A stretch of 64,000 bases of DNA from Paenibacillus melissococcoides (GCA_944800085.1 CALYLO010000008.1:62001-126000); one strand, 5' to 3'; counted from the stretch's first letter, positions 18,039-27,454 are shown. The notes: generated by a model not told the origin, from the letters alone. A program made the numbers and translations.

Positions 18039-18272
18039 TCACTTTACAGATTTATCGGAAGGCTCATTATCATCAACTGAAACAATGAGTTGGTCAACAG
18101 TGATGTTCAACGCTTCGCAGATTTGCTCCAAGGTACGGATGTAAACCCTGTCCACGTTATCAGAGCAAAGATGGTTGATAGTCGCATGACGGATATTCAT
18201 TAGCAGGGAGAGTTGTCGTTGGGACATTCCTCGCTCTTCAAGAATTTCTTTGAGTCTTATTTTAATTTTCAT
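18039..18272 (-). CDS. XRE-family transcriptional regulator
   Basis: Start set at the ATG giving MKIKIRLKEILEERGMSQRQ, with GGTGGGGAAACG before it; 77 residues. One Cro/CI helix-turn-helix, with MSQRQLSLLMNIRHATINHLC as helices 2-3, followed by an acidic tail. YozG/YdaS-like small repressors of this kind are common next to integrases. It is divergent from the serine recombinase, and repeat boxes in the shared region (18292-18380) are likely its operators. Confidence 0.88.
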   Translation of the reverse strand: MKIKIRLKEILEERGMSQRQLSLLMNIRHATINHLCSDNVDRVYIRTLEQICEALNITVDQLIVSVDDNEPSDKSVK

Positions 18273-18291
18273 CGTTTCCCCACCCGAACTC

Positions 18292-18380
18292 ATATTACTT
18301 TTAAACGTACTATAACATATTCTTGGCAAAATGGCATTGAACTATACGGTTAAAAGTAATATAATTACATATACGTTTAA
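18292..18380. promoter_or_regulatory. Divergent regulatory region with inverted operator-like boxes
   Basis: ATATTACTTTTAA at 18292-18304 is mirrored by TTAAAAGTAATAT at 18350-18362. TTAAACGTA at 18301-18309 is mirrored by TACGTTTAA at 18372-18380. These nested, oppositely oriented boxes lie between the regulator and recombinase genes where both promoters must be. A repressor binding there could switch both genes. Confidence 0.65.
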
Positions 18381-18441
18381 GGGTATAACTCTTATGCGTA
18401 ACAATAATTCTGATTTCTGTAACGGTGGGGGAGGAAACACC

Positions 18442-19218
18442 ATGAATGTCATCGGTTACGTGAGAGTATCAACACAAGGACAAGCAAAAGACGGCTACAG
18501 TTTAGCGTATCAACAAGACGAAATCCGCTCCTATTGTCTGGAGCAAGGATGGAACTTGATGAACATATATGTTGACGAAGGTATCAGTGGGGCGAAGGTA
18601 AACGAGGATGCTCTTGAGGTGGACAGAATCGGCTTCCAGAGCATGTTAGCCGCCCTAGCCAGTAAAAACATTGATGCAGTTGTCGTCCTCCATACAAGCC
18701 GTCTCTGGCGGTCAGACATCGTGAAAGTTCTGGTTCACAGAGAGTTCAAGAAATACGGGGTGGACGTTCGGAGCATTGAACAGCCCACCTATAGCATTTA
18801 CAAGAAAGACCCGAATGACTTCCTGATAAATGGCTTGATGGAATTGCTAGACGCATACCAACGTCTCGAAATCGCCATGAAACTAAGTCGAGGGCGGAGC
18901 AAGAAAGCCCAACAGGGCGGCTATGCAGGAGGAAGGGCTACCTTCGGATACAAAGCAAAGAAAGGGCAGAAATGTATCCAAGTAGACGAAAGACACGCCC
19001 AAACCGTCCGTAGAGTATTTGAAATCAAGGAACAGTATCCCACAAGGTCATTGACCCAGATAGCTGAAACACTGAATCAAGAAGGATTTACAACTGGGCA
19101 AGGCAGATTGTTTACCAAAGTACAAGTGAAACGAATCTTGGACAATCGTGATTTTTATAGCGGCACATACCGCTATGGAGATATACAGGCAGATGGCTTG
19201 CATGAAGCCATTTTGTAA
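18442..19218 (+). CDS. Serine recombinase (resolvase/invertase plus Recombinase domain)
   Basis: ATG 18442 follows GGTGGGGGAGG; 258 residues. Resolvase domain with nucleophile Ser in IGYVRVSTQGQAKDGYSL and the VLHTSRLWRSD region; a Recombinase domain follows (GGYAGGRATFGYK, RRVFEIKEQYPTRSLTQIAETLN, RILDNRDFYSGTYRY), ending HEAIL, a usual end for short members. No Zn ribbon or coiled coil, so it is smaller than phage integrases. An IS110 element lies immediately downstream. Confidence 0.88.
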   Translation: MNVIGYVRVSTQGQAKDGYSLAYQQDEIRSYCLEQGWNLMNIYVDEGISGAKVNEDALEVDRIGFQSMLAALASKNIDAVVVLHTSRLWRSDIVKVLVHREFKKYGVDVRSIEQPTYSIYKKDPNDFLINGLMELLDAYQRLEIAMKLSRGRSKKAQQGGYAGGRATFGYKAKKGQKCIQVDERHAQTVRRVFEIKEQYPTRSLTQIAETLNQEGFTTGQGRLFTKVQVKRILDNRDFYSGTYRYGDIQADGLHEAIL

Positions 19219-19339
19219 CAGGAAGTGAATGGAGAGGCTTGCGTCCCATTGCGAACCGTAAGGTTAACGCTCGAACTGAGGTTGCCCCCATTTTTACTCC
19301 TATACATCAAAGAATCCGTACACAGGGGTGATTTCTTTT
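19219..19339. other. Non-coding leader before the IS110 transposase
   Basis: 121 bases without a gene, containing short self-complementary stretches (for example CGAACCGTAAGGTTAACGCTCG). In IS110-type elements a structured non-coding RNA is encoded next to the transposase; this leader is the place to look. No direct proof here. Confidence 0.3.
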
Positions 19340-20257
19340 ATGCACTACAAGCAAAAGCACATCTATGTCGGGCTTGACCTGCACAAAGCCCACCATACAG
19401 CCGTCATCATCGACTGTTGGAATACCAAACTGGATGAAATCCAAATCGACAACAAACCAAGTAGTTTCGATGACTTGATGAAGACGGTCAAGAAGCATTG
19501 CAAAAAAGGAATGACTCCTGTCTATGGGTTGGAAGACACGGGCGGCAACGGCAGAGCATTAGCCGTTCACCTTGTCGAGAAGAAGCAAATCGTCAAGGAA
19601 GTTAACTCTGCCCTCTCCTACAATGAGCGTAAGAGTTACGCTACCACCCAAAAGAGCGACGGTTGGGATGCGTATTGCATCGCCAAAGTGTTGCTTGCAA
19701 GGTTAGATGAACTGCCAGATGCGAATCCGCAGGATATTTACTGGACAATCGGGCAACTGGTGGCAAGACGGAACGCACTGGTCAAACATGCCAGTTCATT
19801 GAAAAACCAACTACACCAACAACTAAGCTACCACTATCCGTCCTACAAGAAGTTCTTCTGTGATGTAGATGGAAAAGCCGCCCTTGCCTTCTGGGAGAAG
19901 TACCCTGCTCCCCATCACTTGGAGTCGGTGGGGGCAGATGACTTGGCGACCTATCTACGCAAAGCAAGCCATAACACTTGTTCTACCCGTAAAGCAGAGG
20001 AAATCTTGGAACTGGTGAAGAAGGACGGGGAGACAAAGCGGAAGTTTCAAACGTCCAGAGACTTCATTATTGTCAATATGGTTCAGGACATGAAGCGGAG
20101 CAGAGAACTGATTAAGCAGACGGAAGAACAGCTTCGGCAGGTACTGTCAGAGACGGACTATAAGCTAGAGTCGATGGATGGAATCAGCACCGTTACAGCG
20201 GTGGAACTGATTGCCGAAATAGGAGATATTCGCCGCTTCTCCAACGCTGACAAGCTA

Positions 20258-21089
20258 GGGCGTGTACGCAAACTATCGAAATAGCCAAATATCTGGTAAA
20301 CTTATCCTATGAGAAGACGATATGAGATACGAGATGACCAATGGGAACGACTCAAAGACCTCTTGCCACCGGAACGGAAACCACAGGGTGGACGTCCGGC
20401 AATCGATAACCGAAAAATGTTCAATGCCATGCTTTGGGTGATTCGTTCTGGTGCGCCTTGGCGAGACTTGCCAGAGCATTATGGCTCCTGGAGCAGTGTC
20501 TACAGTCGTTTCCGCCGCTGGGAGAAAGCAGGCATCTTTGATCGAATGCTAGACGTTCTGGCTGCCAATCCCGATGACGAAAGTGTTATGCTCGATGCTT
20601 CCATCGTTCGTGTTCACCAACACGGCGCGGGGGCAAAAGGGGGCAGCAATTCCAAGCCATCGGACGATCACGCGGAGGATTAACCAGCAAGATTCATGCC
20701 GTTGTAGACGGCCTTGGCAATCCGCTACGCTTCGAAGTAACCGCAGGCAACATCAATGATTGTGTAACGGGTTATGAGATCCTGCAAACCCAAGACATAC
20801 AAGGTAAACATGTTTTGGCGGATCGCGGATACGATACCGATAAAATCATTGCGCTTTTGGAAGAGAAACTGGCCCATTCCGTCATTCCCAGTAAGAAGAA
20901 TCGCACGATCCAACGTACAACCGACTGGTGGTTGTATAAAGAGCGTCATCTGGTCGAATGCCTGTTCAACAAACTCAAACATAATCGTCGGCTGGCAACT
21001 CGGTACGATAAATTGGCCTGTACTTTTGTTGCCTTCTTAAAGCTGGCCTCTTCCATGATCTGGTTGGCTTAAGGTTTGCATACACGCCC
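20258..21089 (+). mobile_element. IS5-family (IS427-type) insertion sequence, copy 1
   Basis: 832 bp. Ends GGGCGTGTACGCAAACTAT (left) and, inward from the right, GGGCGTGTATGCAAACCTT, about 16 bases well matched. Flanked by a TA duplication (20256-20257 and 21090-21091), as in the IS427 group. Inserted in the IS110 transposase. A second, damaged copy lies at 33387-34217 in the opposite orientation. Confidence 0.93.
20309..21072 (+). CDS. IS5-family transposase made by -1 frameshift (orfA/orfB)
   Basis: orfA begins RRRYEIRDDQWERLKDLLPP (DUF4096-type HTH). Its own frame stops at 20683. orfB, in the -1 frame, is readable from about 20644 (QQFQAIGRSRGGLTSKIHAV) to 21072. An A4G5 run at about 20636-20644 (AAAAGGGGGC) is a good slip site. 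The fusion is 254 residues with DDE residues in VMLDAS, LADRGYDTD and the HLVECLFNKLKHNRRLATRY segment. Slippage is normal for this group. Confidence 0.88.
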
Positions 21090-21479
21090 TAGCCCGTTTT
21101 GCAGGTATTGCCCCTGTCCGATTTAGTTCGGGCGGCAAGGGTAAAGACCAAGCAAGCGGACAAGGCAATCGGGTACTGAACGCCATCTTCCATAACCTAG
21201 CTGTTCAGCAAATCCAAGTAGCGAAAGGCGACAACAAGAAACAACGGAATCCTCTCTTCTATGACTACTATCATCGGAAGCTAGCAGAAGGCAAGACCAA
21301 GAAGCAAGGCCTGATATGCGTCATGAGAAGGCTCGTAAACATCATTTACAGTATGATGAAGCACAAGACCGAGTATCGGGCGGCAACTCTAACAGAGCGT
21401 CAGGCAAGTTGATATAATGGTGGTAATTGGTAAAACAGTTGCCACCTTCTTTATTCCCCAGTTTAAGATTACAACTTAG

Positions 21480-21863
21480 GGGACGGGAGATATTCAGACA
21501 ATCAACCCCAATGATATTCGATTTAGCCAAACTAAAGTAAATAATGCAGCAGAGATAATTGAAAGCATGAAGGCAAACGGATGGGCAGGTTCTCCTATCG
21601 AAGTGGTCAGAATGCCAGATGGGAAATTGACCACCATTGATAATACTCGTGTATTATCGGCCAAATACGCCAATATTAATGTTAAGGCTATTGTTCATGA
21701 TTCGAATGCATCTTTACCAGAAAATTATATTGAACGTTTTACGAAGAAAGGTGTTCCTACAACATGGGAAGAAGCCATTTATCTAAGAATTGGTAAACAA
21801 GGCGCAGCTTATAAAAATAAGTATCCTAATGGGTCAAATATTACTGGATGGGATGGTAACTAA
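21480..21863 (+). pseudogene. Orphan toxin tip, ParB-like nuclease fold (polymorphic toxin C-terminus)
   Basis: Open frame from 21480 with no start and no delivery domain; first ATG at 21567. Sequence DIQTINPNDIRFSQTKVNN, then MKANGWAGSPIEVVRMPDGK, LTTIDNTRVLSAKYANI and LRIGKQGAAYKNKYPNGSN is the ParB/Srx-like toxin module seen at the C-terminus of RHS and related toxins. The 5' part was probably cut off by the IS110 insertion, whose 3' side lies just upstream. The adjoining immunity-like gene follows 2 bases later. Confidence 0.72.
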
Positions 21864-21865
21864 AC

Positions 21866-22212
21866 ATGGGAATTGAATTACCAGATACTTCTCAATTGCC
21901 AATGGATTTTAAATATCCTGTTGGCTTCCTAAAGACAGTTAGGCTTAACTTAGTGGATTTCGATTTATGGTAAATAAAGAACAGGTTCTCCAAAGATTAA
22001 AGGGATTACAAATGAGATATCCAGATAGGTTGTTGATCCCCTTTGCTCGGAGGGATGATAACGATGACATTGCTTGTTTTGAAATAGGAAAGGGTGAGGA
22101 AGTGCAAATTATCCATGACTTTGCATCTTCAGGTCATGAGCAACGTAAGTCATACCCTACATTTTGGCACTGGTTTAAAGATGCAATAGATGAAATGATT
22201 GAGTTTGAGTAA
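21866..22212 (+). pseudogene. Immunity-like protein (SMI1/KNR4-like), one frameshift
   Basis: ATG 21866 reads MGIELPDTSQLPMDFKYPVG and stops after VDFDLW near 21974; the other frame from about 21967 continues NKEQVLQRLKGLQMRYPDRL to 22212. Joined, about 115 residues with a tryptophan-rich end (FWHWFKDAIDEMIEFE) and an acidic character expected of an immunity protein. Gene order toxin then immunity supports the role. SMI1/KNR4 assignment is from overall look only. Confidence 0.6.
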
Positions 22213-22264
22213 CACTTTCTAAATTTCAAAGAGAACACAAATGTTATTGTGAGGTAATCTTAGA

Positions 22265-22644
22265 TTGGATTATTCAAAACTGAGCAAAGAGGTTTCATAA
22301 TGCGTTACGTCATGCCCCGTGGGACTATGAGTTAGAGTTGGACAGTGAGGGTTGGGTGGACCTTGAACAATTACTTATGTCACTATGTATTGATAAGAGG
22401 TGGGAATTACTAACTGAAAATGATTTGAGAAAGATGATTGATGTATTCGGATAAAAAACGGCACGAGATTAGGGACGGAAGGATAACGGCATTATACGGT
22501 ACTCCGCCCCAAAGAATACTTAAGAAAGTTGGAAATCCCCCTTCAATTCTGTATCATGGGACAGCGAGACAATTAGTTAACCAAATTTTAACTGAGGGGC
22601 TTCAAACGTTGAGGAGACAGTATGTTCATTTATCAGTTGAATAA
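22265..22644 (+). pseudogene. kptA: RNA 2'-phosphotransferase KptA/Tpt1, decayed
   Basis: Three frames together give a KptA: LDYSKLSKEVS, then NALRHAPWDYELELDSEGWV, then SDKKRHEIRDGRITALYG and PPSILYHGTARQLVNQILTE, ending GLQTLRRQYVHLSVE with a premature TAA. At least two frameshifts, loss of the HS after ALYG, and loss of the C-terminal third. KptA removes a 2'-phosphate from RNA with NAD+. It sits among RHS debris, so it was probably carried in or trapped by the island. Confidence 0.8.
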
Positions 22645-22690
22645 TATTCCACCTAAGTTCATTTCTGCAAATTATAATGAAATCATTTGA

Positions 22691-22733
22691 TTTAACCTTG
22701 ATGGGCTTTATGCCTTTTAAGGTTTCTTTTTTT
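22691..22733 (+). terminator. RHS-island terminator cassette, copy 1
   Basis: ACCTTGATGGGCTTTATGCC then TTTTAAGGTTTCTTTTTTT: a weak stem CCTTGA/TTAAGG with T-run, followed by ACCCAGTGCCGAATGAAG. Sister copies are at 27679-27717, 29155-29190, 32548-32587 and 40060-40092. Confidence 0.7.
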
Positions 22734-22807
22734 TGAGGCTACCCAGTGCCGAATGAAGGTACAATAAAAGACTGACCATCCTTCCGTATTCAATTCAAGG
22801 CATTGGC

Positions 22808-25165
22808 GTGGACTATACGTATACGATCGGCGGCCGGGTGAAGCAGATCCGCACCGCGGAGGCTGCGGCCCGGGGCAAGGTCAGCCAGGAGTACACGTAC
22901 GACGCGCTCGGCAATATTACCGGCATCGTGGACGGCGAAGGGAATAGGACGCACCACAGCCTGGACGCATGGGGCAACATCCGGGTGCTCACCCGTGCGG
23001 ATGGAACCGAAGAGCGGTACAGCTACGACCGTGCAGGAAATATCATCAGCTCCACGGACGCCAACGGCCATACGACCTTGTACCGCTACAACAGTCTGGG
23101 CAAGCTGGCGGAGGTGGAGGATCCGTCCCAACAGCGCATGGTGTACCAGTACGACCGCCAGGGCCGGCTGACGCGGCAGATCGATCGCAACGAGCGCGTT
23201 ATCGAGTATGCGTACAACTTCGACGACCAACTGGTAAAGCGCAGAGAAGCCGCGGGAGGCGCGGAAGAAATCTATGTGTACAACGAGGACGGCACGCTGC
23301 GAACCGCCGTGAATGATCGGATGCGGTATGACTATACGTATACGCCGGACGGCAGGCTGGCGGCGAAGTATACAAGCGAACCGCCGCTTGGAATCCGCCG
23401 CAAGGGCGAGTGGGCCGGGGCGCCTCCGTTCGCGGACCCGCTGACCAGTCCCGGAGCGAATGGAGCGGCAGCACCTCAATCTTGGCATCCGATGGATGCG
23501 CTTGAGCCGGAGGCCGCGGTTCCGGGTGCGCGCAAAGTGCTCGAATTCCGCTATGACCCGGACGGACAGGTTACCGGATTGACCGATGCCGCAGGCAGAC
23601 ATACGGAATATCGCTATGATAAAATAGGTCGTATCCAGGAAGTGCTGCAGGGCCGGGAACGTCTCGCACAGTACCGCTATGGCGAAGGCAACCGCATCGG
23701 TTCCATTCTGTACGGAAGCGGGATCAGCGTCGAATACGGCTATGACCGGGATGGCCAGATGACGAGTCTGCGGGCGGCCGGCCAAGACGGCCGGGAACTG
23801 ATGCGCCATACGTACAGCTATGACAATAACGGCAACCAGATTGCCAAGATGGAGCATCATCAGCTTACCCTATACAGCTATGATCCCTTGAACCGCTTGC
23901 GGGAAGTGGATTATGGTAGCGGCGCCCAGGAGTCGTACAGCTACGACCCGGCCGGGAACCGCATCCGCCGCGTGCTGGACGGACATGCCACAAGCTATGC
24001 CTACGACAGCCGCAACCGTCTGCTGTCGCTGGTCGAGGACGACGGCAGCCGTACCGAGTTCGAGTACGACCACCAGGGCAATTTGCTCTCCGAGCACTCT
24101 GGCAGCGGCACCACGACCTATGCCTATGACGCGTTCAACCGGACCGCGCAGGTCGAGAAGCCGGACGGCAGCTATGTCCGTCATGAATATGACCCGGAAG
24201 GGCTGCGCAGCGTCATATGCGAGAACGGCGTCACCAGCCGCTTCGTGTTCGACGGCTGGAATATGGTGAACGAGCTGGACGAGGAATGGAACGCCAAGGC
24301 CTCCTATGTGCGCGGCCATGAATTGCTCGCGCAGGTGGATGGTCGTGGAGATGCCTACTACTACCTGAACAACCAGCACGGCGACGTCGTGCACATCACG
24401 AACCGTCTGGGCGGCATCGTCAACAGCTACGAGTACGACGCCTTCGGCCACACCTTGTCCGCCACCGAAGGCATCCCGAACCGCTTCCGCTACGCGGGCG
24501 AGCAGTTCGACCCCGTCACGCAGCAATATTACCTGCGTGCGCGGTTCTACAACCCGATCATTGCCCGGTTCACCCAGGAGGACGAGTACCGCGGCGACGG
24601 CCTGAACCTGTACGCGTACGTGGGCAACAACCCCATAAGGTATGTGGACCCGAGCGGGTATAGCAGCCAGAATGTTGGTTGCGGTGGTGGCGGTAAGAAG
24701 GAAGGGCCTTATGAGGGGAACGGAAGTACTGCGTTAGTCATTTATGATAAGAAGTTCGCATTATCTCAAATGGAGCCTGTCGAAATAATATTTCCTACAA
24801 AAGGAATGAGTGAAACTCGCAAGACTCAGTTCGTACAGCACCTTGCAGAACAAGAAGTAGAATTAAATAGGTTGTCGATTTTTTACACTTCAGATTTAGA
24901 AAGCAACTTGATTAATTTCCATTTTAGCGACGCACTTAGACCAATTAACGATTCAGCAAGAAGGAATGCTAGGAAATATTTACCAGGACCGCGTAATGGA
25001 GATGCTGCCCACCGACTAGACGCTGTTGCTGGGGGATATCTTTATAATTTTATAGGTTTTAGGCCAAGTTGGGCTCAACAACAAATAGGTAGATTATGGA
25101 AATATAGATGGGGGCAGATCGTGCCAGGACGACTTCATAGACTTATACCTAAAGATGAAATATAG
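22808..25165 (+). CDS. RHS/YD-repeat polymorphic toxin, N-terminus missing
   Basis: 785 residues from a GTG; the RHS-like frame starts slightly upstream (YSIQGIGVDYTY), directly after the terminator cassette, so this is a 3' fragment of a much longer gene. Many YD repeats (for example YRYDKIGRIQEV, YSYDPAGNRIRRV). The RHS core ends RARFYNPIIARFTQEDEYRG and NLYAYVGNNPIRYVDPSGY. After it, a variable tip of about 150 residues holds GDAAHRLDAVAGGYLYNFIG and a basic Trp-rich end; family not recognised. GC drops sharply at the core-tip border, showing cassette exchange. Confidence 0.88.
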   Translation: MDYTYTIGGRVKQIRTAEAAARGKVSQEYTYDALGNITGIVDGEGNRTHHSLDAWGNIRVLTRADGTEERYSYDRAGNIISSTDANGHTTLYRYNSLGKLAEVEDPSQQRMVYQYDRQGRLTRQIDRNERVIEYAYNFDDQLVKRREAAGGAEEIYVYNEDGTLRTAVNDRMRYDYTYTPDGRLAAKYTSEPPLGIRRKGEWAGAPPFADPLTSPGANGAAAPQSWHPMDALEPEAAVPGARKVLEFRYDPDGQVTGLTDAAGRHTEYRYDKIGRIQEVLQGRERLAQYRYGEGNRIGSILYGSGISVEYGYDRDGQMTSLRAAGQDGRELMRHTYSYDNNGNQIAKMEHHQLTLYSYDPLNRLREVDYGSGAQESYSYDPAGNRIRRVLDGHATSYAYDSRNRLLSLVEDDGSRTEFEYDHQGNLLSEHSGSGTTTYAYDAFNRTAQVEKPDGSYVRHEYDPEGLRSVICENGVTSRFVFDGWNMVNELDEEWNAKASYVRGHELLAQVDGRGDAYYYLNNQHGDVVHITNRLGGIVNSYEYDAFGHTLSATEGIPNRFRYAGEQFDPVTQQYYLRARFYNPIIARFTQEDEYRGDGLNLYAYVGNNPIRYVDPSGYSSQNVGCGGGGKKEGPYEGNGSTALVIYDKKFALSQMEPVEIIFPTKGMSETRKTQFVQHLAEQEVELNRLSIFYTSDLESNLINFHFSDALRPINDSARRNARKYLPGPRNGDAAHRLDAVAGGYLYNFIGFRPSWAQQQIGRLWKYRWGQIVPGRLHRLIPKDEI

Positions 25166-25176
25166 GAGGTTTTTCT

Positions 25177-25716
25177 ATGGCAAAAGTATTTTATATGAAT
25201 TTTGAGAAAGACCATAAAGGTGCCCTCGATAAGGTGGGAGGTTTGCCTACTCATACCCCGCCTTATTTTCCTATAAGCCCTTGCACAGGAAAAGAGTTAG
25301 GTTTTTTATTCCAAATTTACTGCGGTGAGAAATTACCACTTCAAGATGCATTGTGTATACAAGTATATCAATCTATTGATATTGATAGTGGTGATGATGG
25401 AGAGCCTGTAATCGTAAAAGTGCCGCTTGATGCGCCATTAAATGATGGGAATAAAGGGGTGATTCATCCCGAAATTAGGAATTATGATATATCGTGGGAA
25501 GAAGGGACTGAACCAGATTTTCTTCCAGAAACAATGGAGTACTCATCAGAAAATATGAAGATGATGCAATCAAAGCTTGGTGGAGCAGTACCAACTGATT
25601 TTAATGAGGGGAGATTTCTTGGTTGGGTTTCAGAATATCCAGTTGATTTTAACTTTGGTGGTTTACTGTGTATTTTATTGAAAGATGATGGAGAATTGGA
25701 GTTAATTATAACCTAA
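25177..25716 (+). CDS. Probable cognate immunity protein (DUF1963-like)
   Basis: 179 residues; AGGAGG at 25164-25169, 11 bases after the RHS stop. Segments GGLPTHTPPYFPIS and LGFLFQIYCGEKLPL look like the DUF1963/YwqG fold (proline-rich substrate grip, then FLFQI strand), common among immunity proteins. Acidic overall. Role inferred from position. Confidence 0.65.
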   Translation: MAKVFYMNFEKDHKGALDKVGGLPTHTPPYFPISPCTGKELGFLFQIYCGEKLPLQDALCIQVYQSIDIDSGDDGEPVIVKVPLDAPLNDGNKGVIHPEIRNYDISWEEGTEPDFLPETMEYSSENMKMMQSKLGGAVPTDFNEGRFLGWVSEYPVDFNFGGLLCILLKDDGELELIIT

Positions 25717-25901
25717 GTGCTTACAGGGTTTAGGTATGACCCAGAAATAACTAAATGGCGTTTGGGGCTTTTAATGGAAATTAAAAATCTCTATGCCAGT
25801 AAAGGATGCAGGGTTCTCATTTTGTTCGATTAAAATATCCTTTGGTTGTTTGAAACGGCTATATTGTTGCTTTGTACCACGATGCAATAAATTTGTTCCA
25901 T
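25717..25901. other. Spacer with immunity-gene debris
   Basis: No intact gene. Short fragments in different frames suggest an older eroded gene. AT-rich. Confidence 0.3.
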
Positions 25902-25935
25902 AGGCTTATTCATAAGGATGAATAAGCCTTTTTTT
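25902..25935 (+). terminator. Intrinsic terminator
   Basis: Perfect 12-bp stem AGGCTTATTCAT with ATGAATAAGCCT, loop AAGG, then seven Ts. Ends the RHS-immunity unit. Confidence 0.88.
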
Positions 25936-25980
25936 ACACATTGAAGTTTTCATTACAGTAAAAATGATGGGATAAAAACA

Positions 25981-26373
25981 ATGTATGATAAAGATTTAAT
26001 CAGAGATCTTTTAACAGACTCCACACACAGTATACAAGAGGCGAACATTTTTTTTCAGGAAAGACTTAATGATAAGGCATTATTAGATATCCTAGTTGAC
26101 TTTGCATTAGACGATTATTCTAGTGACGCCTCAATGACGGCTTCTTATTGGATTTCGAACTTTACGGAGAATTTACTGCTTACTATTGAGGATAAATTAC
26201 TAATACTCCAAGAATATGAATTGGATAATATTTCTGTACATGCATGGATCGCACTTGGAAAAATTAAATCCAAGAAAGGACTAATATATCTAATAGAAAA
26301 AAGAATATCACCGAAGTTAAGTTGGGAAGCAGAAGCTCTAAAACATCATCTAAAAGAATATCTTAATGAATAA
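25981..26373 (+). CDS. Hypothetical acidic helical protein, possible orphan immunity
   Basis: 130 residues, no signal peptide or membrane segment. Almost entirely helix-forming (DKDLIRDLLTDSTHSIQEAN, ALLDILVDFALDDYSSDASM), with HEAT-like alternation. Start ATG 25981 has no strong RBS. Located in a run of small genes between RHS modules. Not recognised by family. Confidence 0.5.
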   Translation: MYDKDLIRDLLTDSTHSIQEANIFFQERLNDKALLDILVDFALDDYSSDASMTASYWISNFTENLLLTIEDKLLILQEYELDNISVHAWIALGKIKSKKGLIYLIEKRISPKLSWEAEALKHHLKEYLNE

Positions 26374-26421
26374 AGATGAGTATATCGGCCTTCCACAACA
26401 ATATCGACAGGGGGTCACATA

Positions 26422-26802
26422 TTGTCGTTTATTTTTCTGGTTGTCCCCTCAATAATAACGGTTTTGAATAAAGAAGAATTAGTAAATGGTGAATTCATTG
26501 GTGTAAGAAGCCGTCAAAAAGTAAATTTAATAAACCATGGCGGGATGCTGCTTGCTGCTCCTGAATTAAGAGATACATATCACGTCAGTAATATGATCCC
26601 CGCCACATTAAGTAAGAAGGCTGCTCTAATTGAATTTGGTGAGATTTTATTTTTCGTAAGTGCAAACAATAGGTTGGATATAAAGCGATACGTTACAAGC
26701 AAAAAAATTCAACTAGTTTCTTTCTTCTCAATTATGAAAAGGAAGGGTGAAATAATGGTAGAAAATTTGATGGAAGTTAATTATGAAGATGCCCAAGCAT
26801 GA
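26422..26802 (+). CDS. Hypothetical protein, uncertain start
   Basis: 126 residues from TTG 26422, preceded by AGGGGGT. Hydrophobic first 15 residues (FIFLVVPSIITVL) might be a membrane anchor or an artefact of an incorrect start. Rest has GEFIGVRSRQKVNLINHGG and LIEFGEILFFVSANN. Possible immunity or truncated gene; family unknown. Confidence 0.4.
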   Translation: MSFIFLVVPSIITVLNKEELVNGEFIGVRSRQKVNLINHGGMLLAAPELRDTYHVSNMIPATLSKKAALIEFGEILFFVSANNRLDIKRYVTSKKIQLVSFFSIMKRKGEIMVENLMEVNYEDAQA

Positions 26803-26916
26803 ATTCTCAATTATAAGTACAGATGATTCGTCCTTCTCGTGAAGTCATTGACGCTGTTAGGTTCTTGGATTTGCAGATAGACTTCAAGTATTATTGACAA
26901 TTAAGAGGCGATTAGA

Positions 26917-27454
26917 GTGAGTATCATAGAAGAATTAGCACATTATTTTGATGAATTACTGAGTTACTGGAATAATACTTTCGGAACTTTACCAAAGACC
27001 CCCTTTGATGAAGAGGCTAATCCCTCATTATATCAGGGCGAACCGGATGAAGATGAATATGTCTCTTGGAAGCCGATAGAAAAAGAAATGCAGGAAGATT
27101 TTGAAGCGATTGAGGCGAATATTGATTTACATTTACATTCATCTATAAAGGAGTATTTTAATTCCTTTTGGTTTTTAAACCTTCAGGGTTTTTATAATTC
27201 AAAGTTAATTATTCTAGAACCTGTTCAACCAGGTATGGATATTAATAATTTTTTGTTAATCAAAAAAAATAGAAGAACATCAAGGAAAAATATTAAAAAA
27301 TATTCAACTTGGTTACATTTCACCTGAGAATATGGCATTGATGGTCAATAACGAAACTGGAGAAATTCTACAAGAAGATTTTGAAACAGGGCATAGTACT
27401 GTGATTGCCAAATCTTTGGAAGAACTTATTAAAGGCTTACGCGTCACAAGATAA
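26917..27454 (+). pseudogene. Syd-like (SecY-interacting protein family) immunity gene, A-tract frameshift
   Basis: Starts SIIEELAHYFDELLSYWNNT, with PKTPFDEEANPSLYQGEPDE and WKPIEKEMQ, the look of the Syd family, which in toxin islands acts as immunity. An A8 run at about 27259-27266 shifts the frame; taking one A out gives IKKIEEHQGKILKNIQLGY and the tail ISPENMALMVNNETGEILQ to a stop at 27452-27454, 178 residues. A related tail occurs at about 39970-40060. The homopolymer makes a sequencing error plausible. Confidence 0.72.

Larger units (their letters stand above)
19340..21412 (+). pseudogene. IS110-family transposase split by an IS5-type element
   Basis: Codons 1-306 run from ATG 19340 to 20257. 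Removing 20258-21089 and one copy of the TA duplication restores the frame, which continues ARFAGIAPVRFSSGGKGKDQ to TGA at 21410-21412, 412 residues in all. The N-terminal DEDD part starts YVGLDLHKAHHTAVI; the C-terminal Transposase_20 part has the Ser in FSSGGKG and GQGNRVLNAIFHNLAVQQI. The gene was intact until the insertion, so the event is recent. Confidence 0.92.
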
